A stretch of DNA of 64,000 bases from Lewinella sp. JB7 (GCF_024297185.1 NZ_JANCTD010000005.1:310001-374000); one strand, 5' to 3'; positions 8,791-17,930 are shown, counted from the first letter of the stretch. Notes: a model not told the origin generated them from the letters alone. Numbers and translations are program-made.

Positions 8791-8822
8791 TTTTGAAGAC
8801 AATAGTCTATTTTGCTTCAAAA
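8791..8822 (+). promoter_or_regulatory. Inverted repeat upstream of the Fic gene
   Basis: TTTTGAAG (8791-8798) is answered by CTTCAAAA (8815-8822) with a 16-bp AT-rich spacer, ending 8 bp before the Fic start codon. TATTTTG also repeats directly inside it. The Fic protein has a C-terminal winged helix, so this may be its own operator; that link is inferred. Confidence 0.45.
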
Positions 8823-8830
8823 AAGCAGCT

Positions 8831-9961
8831 ATGCTGAAGTTTGAAGCTGGAAATTGGGTAAACCAAGGCTACTATCGCGCCTTTATACCCAACCCCGTTA
8901 ACCGCAAGTGGGAGATCAGCGATCCAGAAATTATCCACCTGCTAAGCAAGGCCAACATTGAGCTGGGGCGACTGGATGCATTCTCGGGCTACGTCAATAT
9001 CGACCTCTTCATCAGCATGCACCTGACGAAGGAAGCGGTGGAGTCCAATCGCATCGAAGGAACCAGGACCGAATTCGCCGAAGCCTTCATGCACCGGGAG
9101 GAATTGCCGCAGGACCGCCGGCAAGACTGGGAAGAGGTCACCAACTACATCGCGGCCATGAAGCACTCCATCAACCGACTGACGGATCTGCCCATCTCTT
9201 CCCGTCTTATTCGGGAAGCCCACGGCATGCTGCTGGCAGGGGTACGGGGGCAGCACAAGATGCCCGGAGAGTTCAGGAACAGCCAGAACTGGATCGGCGG
9301 CGCGAGCATCTCCGATGCGGTTTTTGTGCCCCCACCCGCTGGTGAACTAGGAAGATTACTCTCTGACCTAGAGCACTTCGCGAACGACCAAGAACACCCG
9401 TTGCCCGACCTGCTGCGCGCCGCCATCCTGCACTATCAGTTTGAGACGATCCACCCGTTTCTGGACGCCAACGGGCGGGTGGGAAGATTGCTGATCACGC
9501 TGTATCTGATCAGCACCGGCACCCTACGTAGCCCCGTGCTTTACCTATCCGATTTCTTTGAGCGCAACCGCCGACTTTACTACGATAACCTTTCCGGCGT
9601 ACACGCGAAAAACGACCTCAAACAATGGCTCCGCTTCTTCCTCGTCGGCGTGGCGGAAACCGCCCGTGATGGAATCCGGACGTTTGACGGAATTCTGAAA
9701 TTATCAAAGTCGGTTGACGCAACACTGCTGACTCTGGGAAGAAAGGCCGAGGATGCACGTATCGTCATGGATGCTCTGTACCTGCGTCCGGTTATCACGA
9801 TCACGGAAGCGGCGGAACTGATGGGAAAGTCGGAAAACACTTCCAGTCGTCTCCTCCAGGCCCTGCAAGCAGTTGATATTCTACAGGAAAGACCCACTTC
9901 CGGCCGGGAGAAGCTGTTCGAGTTCAGGGATTACCTCGAGCTTTTCTCCAGCAGGCGGTAG
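8831..9961 (+). CDS. Fic-domain AMPylase with winged-helix tail
   Basis: A 376-residue Fic protein. The N-terminal Fic_N region contains the inhibitory helix motif S72-N-R-I-E76-G77. The active-site motif HPFLDANGRVGR has catalytic His208. The C-terminal 80 residues (ITEAAELMGKSENTSSRLL) form a helix-turn-helix/winged helix. Fic enzymes transfer AMP or related groups to target proteins. The internal inhibitory motif means activity is self-restrained and no separate antitoxin is required. It lies in the defence island on the strand opposite hsdM, 108 bp before a PDDEXK nuclease gene on the same strand. Target unknown. Confidence 0.9.
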   Translation: MLKFEAGNWVNQGYYRAFIPNPVNRKWEISDPEIIHLLSKANIELGRLDAFSGYVNIDLFISMHLTKEAVESNRIEGTRTEFAEAFMHREELPQDRRQDWEEVTNYIAAMKHSINRLTDLPISSRLIREAHGMLLAGVRGQHKMPGEFRNSQNWIGGASISDAVFVPPPAGELGRLLSDLEHFANDQEHPLPDLLRAAILHYQFETIHPFLDANGRVGRLLITLYLISTGTLRSPVLYLSDFFERNRRLYYDNLSGVHAKNDLKQWLRFFLVGVAETARDGIRTFDGILKLSKSVDATLLTLGRKAEDARIVMDALYLRPVITITEAAELMGKSENTSSRLLQALQAVDILQERPTSGREKLFEFRDYLELFSSRR

Positions 9962-10069
9962 ATTAATAGCCCATACTCGCGTCGTCGCATATACGCTGTA
10001 TTCAAGCTTTAATGAGTAGCTTGGCTACCACCGCATATGACAGCACAGATAAACAACGATCATCCATAA

Positions 10070-11284
10070 ATGACCACCAACTTAACATTTGACAGGAACA
10101 GCGTAAACCATCTCCTCAGTCAAGTTACAAGAATCAAGGCAGCCAACGACCGCATCACCAAACTGAAAAAGGAAAACTTCAACATCTTCTCGCTGCTACG
10201 GAAGGACCATGATGAAGTTTACCTCCACTCCGCTTTCATCAAGGATCTGCTGAATCCTCGCGGCACCCATGAAATGGGCTCGGTATTTGCCAGCTTGTTT
10301 TTTGAAGTGATTCAAATCCAGTTTCCCGTAAGCGATCAGACAAGTGTCGAAGCGGAAAAAATTTTGCCGCAGTGCCGGGCGGATATTTACCTGCAATCCG
10401 GTCAACGTGAATGTATTATCGAGAACAAGATTTACGCCGCGGACCAGGAGAATCAACTAGGAAGAAACCGCGACTACCTGCACGCGCGGGATCCTGAAGG
10501 CAGTGTGCTAATCTACCTGACCCTGGATGGACGGGAATCCACCGATGTTAGCGAGGCGGGAGCACCGACAGACCAAACACCGTGGTATCATCAGATCTCC
10601 TATCGTGAACACTTGCTCCGGTGGTTACTCCGTTGCCAGGAAAAGGCCGTTGATCACCCACCCCTCCGCGAAACCTTGAAGCAATACATTTTCCTGGTCA
10701 AAAAATTGACTGGAAAGCTAACCAACGATGAAATGATTGAAGAACTGAATGCCGCTATCCGGAACAACTTTGTAGTGGCTGATCTGGTCAGTAAGCAGAT
10801 TGCCACTGTGAGGGTAAAAGCGGTGGCGGACTTCTTTGAGGACCTAAGTGCCGCCCTGACTGAAAAATTGGGAAACATGTGGACCATGAATGTATACGGC
10901 CACGGTAATGCAGATATGGCTTCCAAAAAGTGGACCTCGCTCGCGATGGCTCACCGCGCGTGGCCGCCCGAGGTGAAAGTTGAAGTGCAAGGCCAATCCA
11001 CAAGTGTCGCTGATCAAACGGTGTACGGCATCATTGGCAACAGAAATCAAATCAGCCGGAACATATTGGAAGATCGTTTGGCGGAAGTACCATTCTTTAA
11101 GCAGAACAGATCGACCAACGAATGGTGGGTATGCAAAGACAATCTGTTCAATTTTGGCAACCCAGAAGAAATGACGAAACTTTTTGATCCAGCCCTTCGA
11201 GCTAGGTTAATCTCCAACGTAGTCGAAAAGGTAGTCAATTTATGTAATGATTCTCAACAACCGCTATCTTCTCTCAGCTCTTAA
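10070..11284 (+). CDS. PD-(D/E)XK nuclease family protein (PDDEXK_4-like)
   Basis: A 404-residue protein. The N-terminal half carries NIFSLLRKDHDEVYLHS and a nuclease core: RADIYL (D105) and E118-N-K120, followed by Gln-rich ADQENQLGRN. This layout matches the PDDEXK_4 group often found in defence islands and prophages. The C-terminal half is not recognised. Base composition is lower in GC than the core genome around it, which suggests transfer. It follows the Fic gene on the same strand. Whether it cleaves DNA on its own or serves a larger system is not known. Confidence 0.8.
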   Translation: MTTNLTFDRNSVNHLLSQVTRIKAANDRITKLKKENFNIFSLLRKDHDEVYLHSAFIKDLLNPRGTHEMGSVFASLFFEVIQIQFPVSDQTSVEAEKILPQCRADIYLQSGQRECIIENKIYAADQENQLGRNRDYLHARDPEGSVLIYLTLDGRESTDVSEAGAPTDQTPWYHQISYREHLLRWLLRCQEKAVDHPPLRETLKQYIFLVKKLTGKLTNDEMIEELNAAIRNNFVVADLVSKQIATVRVKAVADFFEDLSAALTEKLGNMWTMNVYGHGNADMASKKWTSLAMAHRAWPPEVKVEVQGQSTSVADQTVYGIIGNRNQISRNILEDRLAEVPFFKQNRSTNEWWVCKDNLFNFGNPEEMTKLFDPALRARLISNVVEKVVNLCNDSQQPLSSLSS

Positions 11285-11294
11285 GTATAACCTA

Positions 11295-12326
11295 CTACCC
11301 CTCCCCCTCAGAAACCAGTGCCCATATCCGCCGCAGCGGTATCCGAACGCGCCACTCCTCACTCAGCTTGTCGTAGTGCCGGTAGAATTGCTCAAGCACG
11401 TCCTGTTCTGACCAAAGGCGGATGTAGAAATGATCGTCACGGGCTTCTTTAAGCACGGACTGCCTAAATCCGCCCCAAGACACCAGCAGACCGTGCTCTG
11501 CCTTAGTACGACGCATCACCCCCTGCAGCTCGCGGAGAATCTTCACATCGACCGTGCCGCCAGGAAACTTCACCTGGACGCACACCCGAGGCTCCTGAAA
11601 ACCAAGCGGTCCGGAACCCGCCAGAATGTCTACGCCACCATCTGCTCCGGGGGAGCTGGACTGACTGACGTATCCCTGCACTTCCAGCAACTGCGTGATC
11701 AAGTCCGCAAAGTCGTGCCCGTCAAGCGTCCGGTTCATGTAGCTAACGATATCATCTTCTGCGCGACGGGCCAGATCGATTTCACTATCCTCCGCGGATT
11801 CTTCAACGGTTTCCACCGACGTACGCGATGGTGTAAGGGTGTCCGGTGTCTTCTTTCCGTTAACCATATTCCAGATACGCTCGGCCGCCGCTTCCCGATT
11901 AACTGAAGAAACGGTGAGCAAACTACCGAAGGAATAAAGGAGGTCCTTATCGAAGGATGCTCGGGATACTTCAGCCTTCCACTTCACCGGAAGGCAGTGT
12001 GGGCTTTGTGGATCGGAGGAATAGTAATAGGGGCCAGTGACTATACCTACGTGTACCGTCGACTGCATTTTGCTAGGCAAAATGATCGTAGCCCCTTCCG
12101 GAATACCGTGACTGATCCTCCAGACTTGCCCGGCACGTCCCCCAACCGCACCCGCGCTCTTGTCTGGGTAGAACTCAGTAAAGTGGGCTTTTACCTCATC
12201 GCGAGAGCTAAAGTCGCGTAGGTCACCTATGTCGTTAATCCAATAGTGGCGATTCCGCCTTCGATTGCGGCTGCTTCACGTTCGCCGTGACGACCCGCGC
12301 GGACTAGGTAGACTTGGGGTTTTCAT
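11295..12326 (-). pseudogene. Mrr-like endonuclease paralogue with two N-terminal frameshifts
   Basis: The 261-residue open part from the ATG at 12080 matches the protein at 5878-6900 throughout, including GGVD and the QVK catalytic motif. Upstream homology continues to an ATG at 12326 but in broken frames. The segment KPQVYLVRAGRHGEREAAA lies one base out of frame with that ATG. A second one-base loss near the TIGW-like position (around 12238) breaks into the NDIGDLRDFSSR segment. The nuclease domain could still be made from 12080, giving a protein without the N-terminal domain. The copies differ at many positions, so the duplication is old. Confidence 0.75.
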
Positions 12327-12363
12327 AGAGATGAAGTGTAATCTAAATAGTTACGGAGGTGTG

Positions 12364-12491
12364 TTTTCCACATAATTACACGCATCTATTTGTTTGATTA
12401 CAGGTTATCCACATGGTGAATAAGTTTGAAAAATAACTTAATCAGCTTATAGTCAACGAATTAACTATAATTATCCACATGGTGTGGATAA
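12364..12491. other. Cluster of four DnaA boxes in AT-rich DNA
   Basis: Perfect TTATCCACA boxes lie at 12405-12413 and 12471-12479, a perfect reverse copy TGTGGATAA at 12483-12491, and a one-mismatch copy TTTTCCACA at 12364-12372. The last two perfect boxes form a palindrome around ATGG. TTATCCACATGGTG occurs twice as a direct repeat. The 348-bp gap 12327-12674 is markedly AT-rich compared with the rest of the window and holds no other gene I can support. A TATATTTG sequence (12521-12528) resembles a Bacteroidota -7 promoter element for the downstream genes. Confidence 0.65.
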
Positions 12492-12674
12492 CTATAGATG
12501 AAACCAATTTAGTGCTGCCGTATATTTGTAAAACAAAACGAGGCCGCAACATCACTGCTACGACCCCGAGTACTTCACTCGCAAAAGTAAGGCTTCCGCC
12601 TAAAATTTGCAAACTCTGATGTGGTGGTGATCTTGGTAAGTCTCGTACTTTTTCACCCTTCAAATTCATGTCAG

Positions 12675-12860
12675 ATGGCAACGAATGGAAAATCCGGCGA
12701 TGGCCGGCGTCACGGGGCGGTCCGCAAGCGCTCCCAAACCTTTAATCCCAAAACACAGAAGTTTATGAAACGGGATGTTGACTCGGGTCAGTTTATGTCT
12801 GTAAAAGGCGATGGCACCCCTTACAAGGGCGTCCGCAAAGAAAACAACTCAGACAAATGA
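12675..12860 (+). CDS. Small basic protein paired with a TIR gene
   Basis: A 61-residue, Lys/Arg-rich protein beginning MATNGKSGDGRRHGAV and ending GTPYKGVRKENNSDK. I recall similar short proteins (KRSQTFNPKT..., FMSVK.DGTP.KGVRKE) in many bacteria, without a known function. The ATG at 12675 is preferred over the upstream in-frame ATG at 12621 because similarity begins there. Its stop overlaps the start of the DUF1883-TIR gene by 4 bp (ATGA, 12857-12860), so the two are probably made in a fixed ratio. A partner, regulator or nucleic-acid-binding role is possible but not shown. Confidence 0.75.
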   Translation: MATNGKSGDGRRHGAVRKRSQTFNPKTQKFMKRDVDSGQFMSVKGDGTPYKGVRKENNSDK

Positions 12861-13648
12861 AATTCCAGCAGTATAAATTGGGGCAGCAATCCAGAGGGGC
12901 TATCGTTGAGATTACGCTTCAGGGGTCTGCCGCTAATGTGAGACTCATGGATTCTCATAATCTCAGTATGTTTAAGCAGGGCAAAGCACACCGCTATACG
13001 GGCGGGCTTGCTAAGCGGTCCCCGGTTAAACTCGTAATTCCTAGCACAGGTCAATGGTATGTGACGGTAGATTTGGAAGGGATGCGAGGCACGGTCCGAT
13101 CGAGTGTGCGAATGTTGCCCGTAGCACTTCCGACACTTCGGCAAACTGACAGTCCCCTTTCATCCCTGGTGCGGGACAAAGATGAGTTCTCAGGGATTGG
13201 TTCTTCCAGTCCCGAGTACGATGTCTTTGTTTCCCATGCATCGGAAGATAAAAACGATGTAGTACGTGCGCTCGTCTTAGCTCTACAAGCTCAAGGGCTG
13301 TCAGTATGGTATGACGAACTGGTAATGCAGATTGGAGACAGCCTACGTCGCTCAATTGATGCAGGTCTGTCTCGGAGCCGTTTTGGAGTTGTAATAATTT
13401 CTCCAGCTTTCATTGCGAAGCCGTGGACTAACTATGAACTAGATGGCATCGTATCTAACTCGATAAGTGGAAAGCAGAAGATGCTACCTATCTGGCACAA
13501 TATCGGCCAAGAGGAGGTCCTTTCCTTTAGTCCATCCCTTGCGGACAAGTTAGCACGATCGACTTCAGACGCATCTATCGAAGATATTGCTGTCGAAATT
13601 GCTGGTGTCGTGAAGACTACAGATGGGTTCGGAACTGCCGCCGCCTAG
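12857..13648 (+). CDS. DUF1883-TIR fusion protein
   Basis: A 263-residue protein. Residues 1-88 match DUF1883 (GAIVEITLQGSAANVRLMD, then QWYVTVDLEG). Residues 120-255 are a TIR domain: YDVFVSHASEDK, then WYDELVMQIGDSLRRSID, then KPWTNYELDGIV with the likely NADase catalytic Glu194. Bacterial TIR domains commonly degrade NAD or make cyclic ADP-ribose signals after phage sensing, so a defence effector is likely. DUF1883 would be the sensor or partner-binding part; this is inferred. It is translationally coupled to the small basic protein and ends in a strong terminator shared with convergent hsdS. Confidence 0.88.
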   Translation: MKFQQYKLGQQSRGAIVEITLQGSAANVRLMDSHNLSMFKQGKAHRYTGGLAKRSPVKLVIPSTGQWYVTVDLEGMRGTVRSSVRMLPVALPTLRQTDSPLSSLVRDKDEFSGIGSSSPEYDVFVSHASEDKNDVVRALVLALQAQGLSVWYDELVMQIGDSLRRSIDAGLSRSRFGVVIISPAFIAKPWTNYELDGIVSNSISGKQKMLPIWHNIGQEEVLSFSPSLADKLARSTSDASIEDIAVEIAGVVKTTDGFGTAAA

Positions 13649-13676
13649 ATCCTACTTAGAGAGCTCCTTAACGGTT

Positions 13677-13715
13677 AACCTCCTGGTACGCTTGACACAA
13701 GTGTATCAGGAGGTT
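13677..13715. terminator. Bidirectional hairpin between TIR gene and hsdS
   Basis: AACCTCCTG (13677-13685) pairs with CAGGAGGTT (13707-13715). The stem can continue inward through TACGCTTG/CAAGTGTA with one mismatch, around a short loop. T-rich sequence follows on the plus strand (TTTTGT) and AA/TT sequence borders it on the other. It lies between the convergent ends of the DUF1883-TIR gene and hsdS. Confidence 0.7.
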
Positions 13716-13739
13716 TTGTATGTTGACGAACAAACGGTT

Positions 13740-14945
13740 CTAAACCAACTCCCCCGCAAACGCCCGCTTCAACAACCCCTGCCGCAACCCCTTCGCCCGT
13801 TCCAGGCTCTCCGTAATGTCCCGCTCGAGGCGGTCGGCTACGGAGAAACGGGATTCTATTTCTTGGACTACGTCAATTTGTTCTTTGATTGAAGGTAGCG
13901 GAATCAGCGTTTTTCGAACTGATTTCATTCCTACATTTCCTTGTCCCGTATTTCCTGTTTCAGTTTCAAAAAAACGATCTCGAAAGTGTCGAGTCCAGGA
14001 GTAGTACAGAAAGAATTTAGGGTCATATTCTGATTTGTTAAATCGAAGAGCAGCTACTCTCTGGTTGAGTAATAAATTGTCTTTGTTTACAATTGCTGTC
14101 CATCCATAATCACGTTGCCCTTTTGTACCTGTTAGAGTAACCAGCACATCACCTTGAAGCAAGCCAGCCTTCCTGATTAATTGGTTTGAAACGCGATTGA
14201 GATAAGCAGGGGATTTGAGAAGTTCAAGTCTACCAGGCTTTATATTTCCAATTTTTATAACTTGATATTCCCCATGATCTTTTAAGAAAGTCTTGCTTTT
14301 GAACGCGAATCCACCCTTCACATCGGCGATACTATCAATAGGCACGCCATCTTGATACGAGCTAAACGCCTCCTTCAACACACTCTGCCGATACACCTTC
14401 AGCTTCTCCCGCGCCGTCTCCAGCTCCGCCACCGAGCGGTCCAGCTCCGCAAAGAGCCGCTCCAGCTTGGCTACGATGGCGCGTTGCTCGGGGAGGGGGG
14501 GGATGGGGATTGGTAACTCAGCAAAGACTTTTTTTGATATTTCCTTGAAGGTAGTTCCGCTAGCTCTACTTTCAGCCAACGGCTTAATTGATTTTAAGTA
14601 GTAGTATAAGTATTCAGATACTAAGTTTTGATCTGGAACTACACTTTTAAATCCTTGATTAGTTGCAACTTCCTCACTGGCAACTACAACATAGCCAATA
14701 GGAGCCCTAGAAGAGAAAAGAACGGAACCTTTAGGCATCAGTTTGGCGGATGATGCATCTAGGCCAGTTTTCGTGATGCTCTTTTTGCCCCTTTTTATGT
14801 ATATCTCGCTATAGCCTGACAAATCTGCTGGAGTTATCCAGGATATATTCCCATTCCAATATTCAGGGATTTTAGTTTTAGGAGTGCCACCACTCACAAT
14901 TTTACCGACATCTTTAAGTTTCAAATCTTTCCACCCTTCCCTCAT
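13740..14945 (-). CDS. hsdS: Type I restriction specificity subunit
   Basis: A 401-residue HsdS with two target-recognition domains. TRD1 runs over about residues 1-150 (GWKDLKLKDVGKIVSGGTPKT, then ISWITPADL). TRD2 covers about 200-350. Each is followed by a conserved spacer helix (PPLPEQRAIVAKLERLFAEL and IKEQIDVVQEIESRFSVADR). The TRDs are clearly lower in GC than the spacers, typical of exchanged specificity modules. The ATG at 14945 overlaps the hsdR stop by one base (TGATG), so translation is coupled; a GTG one codon earlier is possible. hsdM is displaced to 7148-8647. Confidence 0.93.
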   Translation of the reverse strand: MREGWKDLKLKDVGKIVSGGTPKTKIPEYWNGNISWITPADLSGYSEIYIKRGKKSITKTGLDASSAKLMPKGSVLFSSRAPIGYVVVASEEVATNQGFKSVVPDQNLVSEYLYYYLKSIKPLAESRASGTTFKEISKKVFAELPIPIPPLPEQRAIVAKLERLFAELDRSVAELETAREKLKVYRQSVLKEAFSSYQDGVPIDSIADVKGGFAFKSKTFLKDHGEYQVIKIGNIKPGRLELLKSPAYLNRVSNQLIRKAGLLQGDVLVTLTGTKGQRDYGWTAIVNKDNLLLNQRVAALRFNKSEYDPKFFLYYSWTRHFRDRFFETETGNTGQGNVGMKSVRKTLIPLPSIKEQIDVVQEIESRFSVADRLERDITESLERAKGLRQGLLKRAFAGELV

Positions 14946-17737
14946 CACGCCACCAATATTTCGTTCATTTCCGCAATAACGGCATTCATTTCCTTACCGA
15001 AGGCCCGGTGCATGCCGCCCCGCCCGCCGCGTTGGTCGAAGGGGGCGTAATCCAGGTCGTCGGCTTCGAGGTGGAAGCTTTGCTTGACGTGGTCGCGGAT
15101 CATGCGCAGCCAGTCCAGTTGCTCCTCCGTGAATTTGGTGACGCCGGTGTCGTTGTTGCGGGCGAAGATCCACCGCTTGTAGTTGCGGTCCACCTGTCCG
15201 GGATAGTCGGTCAGCCGTTCGTCCGGACCGGCCACCCGCCGCAGCAGGCTCACCAGGGCCACCAGTTCGCTTTCGGGCTTGCCGCCCTTCACTTTCTCCA
15301 GCTTGGCGTAGGCCTCCCACACGTAGGGCGGGGCCAGGTTGGGCCGGTCGGCCTTGAGGGTGGCGAGCAGGCTCTTCACCATGGCGAAGGTGACCTCCCG
15401 CCGCCGGTAGGGATGGCGGAAGTAAATGTCCAGGGCCGCGATTTTATCAGCGTGGTCGTGTAGCCAGCTTTCGAAGTCCTTAACGACTTCCTTGCTCCGC
15501 TCCCGACTGAAGCCGGCCGCTTCACTGCGCAGTACCTCGTCCACGCTTACGTGGTCGATCGTCTGGCTGTGCACCTTGCGCACGTTCTCCACGTATTCGC
15601 AGAGCGCCCCGTTGAAGATGCGCGCTGCGTTACGGGTAAGGTCCTCCAGGGCCTGCTCGGTTGCCCGTTCGATGTCATTAGGCGCGGCTCCTTGTAATTC
15701 ACCTCGCACCTGCGCCCCCGCCGCCTCCCGTACGTCCGGATCGTAGGCATCCAGTAGCTGCTTAACGGCCTGTTTGATCGTACGCCCGCCCGCCAGCTGC
15801 TCGAACTGCGCCCGCTCGTCGGGGGTGATCTGTTTTTCCAGTCTTATGAGGCGGTTAGCGAGGCTGCTGAACAATTCCTCGTCGCGCACGCCCATTTTGA
15901 CGGCACCCAGCAGGTCCTTCAGGGGTACGCCGGGCTTGCGTTCCAGGGGACGGCTGACGGTCTTTTTGCTCTCGGTGGCCCCTACGGCGTCGACGATCAC
16001 GAAGTGGGTCTTGGCGTGTTTGGCGGTGCCGCTCACCTCCCGCAGGGCGTCGAAGTCGATGGTGCGGGTGCCGCGGCCCTTCATCTGCTCGAAATAGTTG
16101 CTGCTCTTTACGTCGCGCAGGAAAAGCAGGACCTCCAGCGGCTTTACGTCGGTGCCGGTGGCGATCATGTCCACGGTCACGGCGAAGCGCGGGTTCCAGG
16201 AATTGCGGAACTGGTTGAGAACGCTCTTCGGGTCTTCTTCGGATTTGTAGGTGACCTTCTTACAAAAGTCGTTGCCCTGCCCGAATTCCTCCCGGATGCA
16301 CTGGATGATGTCGTCGGCGTGGCTGTCGCTCTTCGCGAACACCAGTGTCTTGGGCACCTCGAAGGTCCCGTCGGCGTGGTAGCGGTCGGGGAAGAGGCCC
16401 GGCAGTACGCGCTTAAATTCCCGGATGATGGTGCGGATCTGGTCGGGACTCACCACGTCGCGGTCGAGCTGGCGCCCTTCGTACTCCACGTCCTCGTCGA
16501 TCTCCTCCCAACGTCTGCGACGGCTCAGCTTTTCCCGTTGCTCGATGCGTTGCTCCGACTTAGGGATGAGGCTGCCCGCCTTCGTAATGCGGGTCTCGAT
16601 GGAGTAGACGTCATATGGTACGTTGACGCCATCGGCTACCGACTGCTCGTAGGTATACTCGCTCACCACGTTCTTGTTGAAGAAGCCGTAGGTGCGGCTA
16701 TCGGGCGTAGCCGTGAGGCCGATCAGGAAGGCGTCGTAGTAGTCCAGTACCTGTCGCCACAGGTTATAGATGCTGCGGTGGCACTCGTCGATCACCACGA
16801 AGTCGAACTCTTCGATGGGGTGGCGTTCGTTGTACACCACGGGTAGGGGTTCCTTCTTTTGCCAGGTGGATTCGTTGGGGTCTTCCTCCTCGGCGGTGGC
16901 GTCCAGTTCCTCGCCCTTCAGGGTAGCGTAGAGCCGCTGGATGGTGGAGATCACGACCTGGCTATCGCCGGCCACGTGGCTGCTGCTCAGTCGTTGCAAG
17001 TTATAGAGCTCGCTGAACTTGCGGTTGTCGTCGCGGGGCTGGTAGCTGAGGAAGGCCTGCTCGGCCTGTTCGCCGAGGTTGCGGGTATCGACCAGGAAGA
17101 GGACGCGGTTGGCCTTCGCGTGCTTCAGGAGCCGGTACACGAAAGTACAGGCGGTAAAGGTCTTGCCGGCACCGGTAGCCATTTGGATAAGGGCGCGCGG
17201 TCGGTTGTCGGCGAAGGAGCGTTCCAAGTTATTGATTGCCTCGATCTGGGCGGGGCGTAGTCCCTGCTCGGGCAGGGGCGGCATATTTTCCTTCAGGCGG
17301 CGGCGGAGCGCGGGTCCCGTGGAGGCCCAGGAAAGCAGGGTTTCCGGGCGGTGAAAGCTGAACACTTCCCGGCTGCGGGGTAGGGGGTCGCGGAGATCCG
17401 TGAAGCGGGTGATCTCCCCCGTGCTTTCGTACGCAAAGCAGAGCTTGTCGGTGCTGACGAACTTCATGCCGGCCGTGAGATAGCGCAGGCTCTGTTCCTC
17501 CACCACGGTGATGTTCATACCGGCCTCCTCCCGCTTGGCCTCGATGACGCCCACCGGGTGTTGCTTTACGAATAGCACGTAATCGGCCGGTCCTTCATTG
17601 GTTTGGAACTCCCGCACGGCCACGCCGTCATTGGCGTAGAGGTCGACATTGTTCTTGTCCTGTACGGTCCAACCGGCCTGCCGCAGGTGACGGTCGATGC
17701 GGTCGCGGGCGAGTTGCTCGGGGGATTGGTTCATCAA
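14945..17737 (-). CDS. hsdR: Type I restriction endonuclease motor subunit
   Basis: A 930-residue EcoEI-type HsdR. The N-terminal nuclease has D52 and E67-A-K69. The superfamily 2 motor follows: Walker A MATGAGKT at 186-193, DECH at 317-320, and LTATP. The C-terminal part resembles the EcoEI R C-terminal domain. With HsdM and HsdS it translocates and cuts unmethylated DNA. It is the first gene of the hsdR-hsdS pair, and the AT-rich stretch 17780-17850 should hold its promoter. The gene order R-S with M elsewhere is unusual. Confidence 0.95.
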   Translation of the reverse strand: MMNQSPEQLARDRIDRHLRQAGWTVQDKNNVDLYANDGVAVREFQTNEGPADYVLFVKQHPVGVIEAKREEAGMNITVVEEQSLRYLTAGMKFVSTDKLCFAYESTGEITRFTDLRDPLPRSREVFSFHRPETLLSWASTGPALRRRLKENMPPLPEQGLRPAQIEAINNLERSFADNRPRALIQMATGAGKTFTACTFVYRLLKHAKANRVLFLVDTRNLGEQAEQAFLSYQPRDDNRKFSELYNLQRLSSSHVAGDSQVVISTIQRLYATLKGEELDATAEEEDPNESTWQKKEPLPVVYNERHPIEEFDFVVIDECHRSIYNLWRQVLDYYDAFLIGLTATPDSRTYGFFNKNVVSEYTYEQSVADGVNVPYDVYSIETRITKAGSLIPKSEQRIEQREKLSRRRRWEEIDEDVEYEGRQLDRDVVSPDQIRTIIREFKRVLPGLFPDRYHADGTFEVPKTLVFAKSDSHADDIIQCIREEFGQGNDFCKKVTYKSEEDPKSVLNQFRNSWNPRFAVTVDMIATGTDVKPLEVLLFLRDVKSSNYFEQMKGRGTRTIDFDALREVSGTAKHAKTHFVIVDAVGATESKKTVSRPLERKPGVPLKDLLGAVKMGVRDEELFSSLANRLIRLEKQITPDERAQFEQLAGGRTIKQAVKQLLDAYDPDVREAAGAQVRGELQGAAPNDIERATEQALEDLTRNAARIFNGALCEYVENVRKVHSQTIDHVSVDEVLRSEAAGFSRERSKEVVKDFESWLHDHADKIAALDIYFRHPYRRREVTFAMVKSLLATLKADRPNLAPPYVWEAYAKLEKVKGGKPESELVALVSLLRRVAGPDERLTDYPGQVDRNYKRWIFARNNDTGVTKFTEEQLDWLRMIRDHVKQSFHLEADDLDYAPFDQRGGRGGMHRAFGKEMNAVIAEMNEILVA

Positions 17738-17930
17738 TTTGGGGTGCGATGGACGGGTAGGGGCTGAGGCCTGAATAGCGGTGAAACAGCCTATTTTTTT
17801 TAAAAATGGTCCGTGTAAGGTAAATCAAAACAAAAAATAAATAATACGTCGCGTCACTTATACTTGGCGCGGTCACTGCATATGAAAAGTGGGGAAGCAC
17901 CGATCTTGGGGGTGTCGAGCCTCCCAACCC

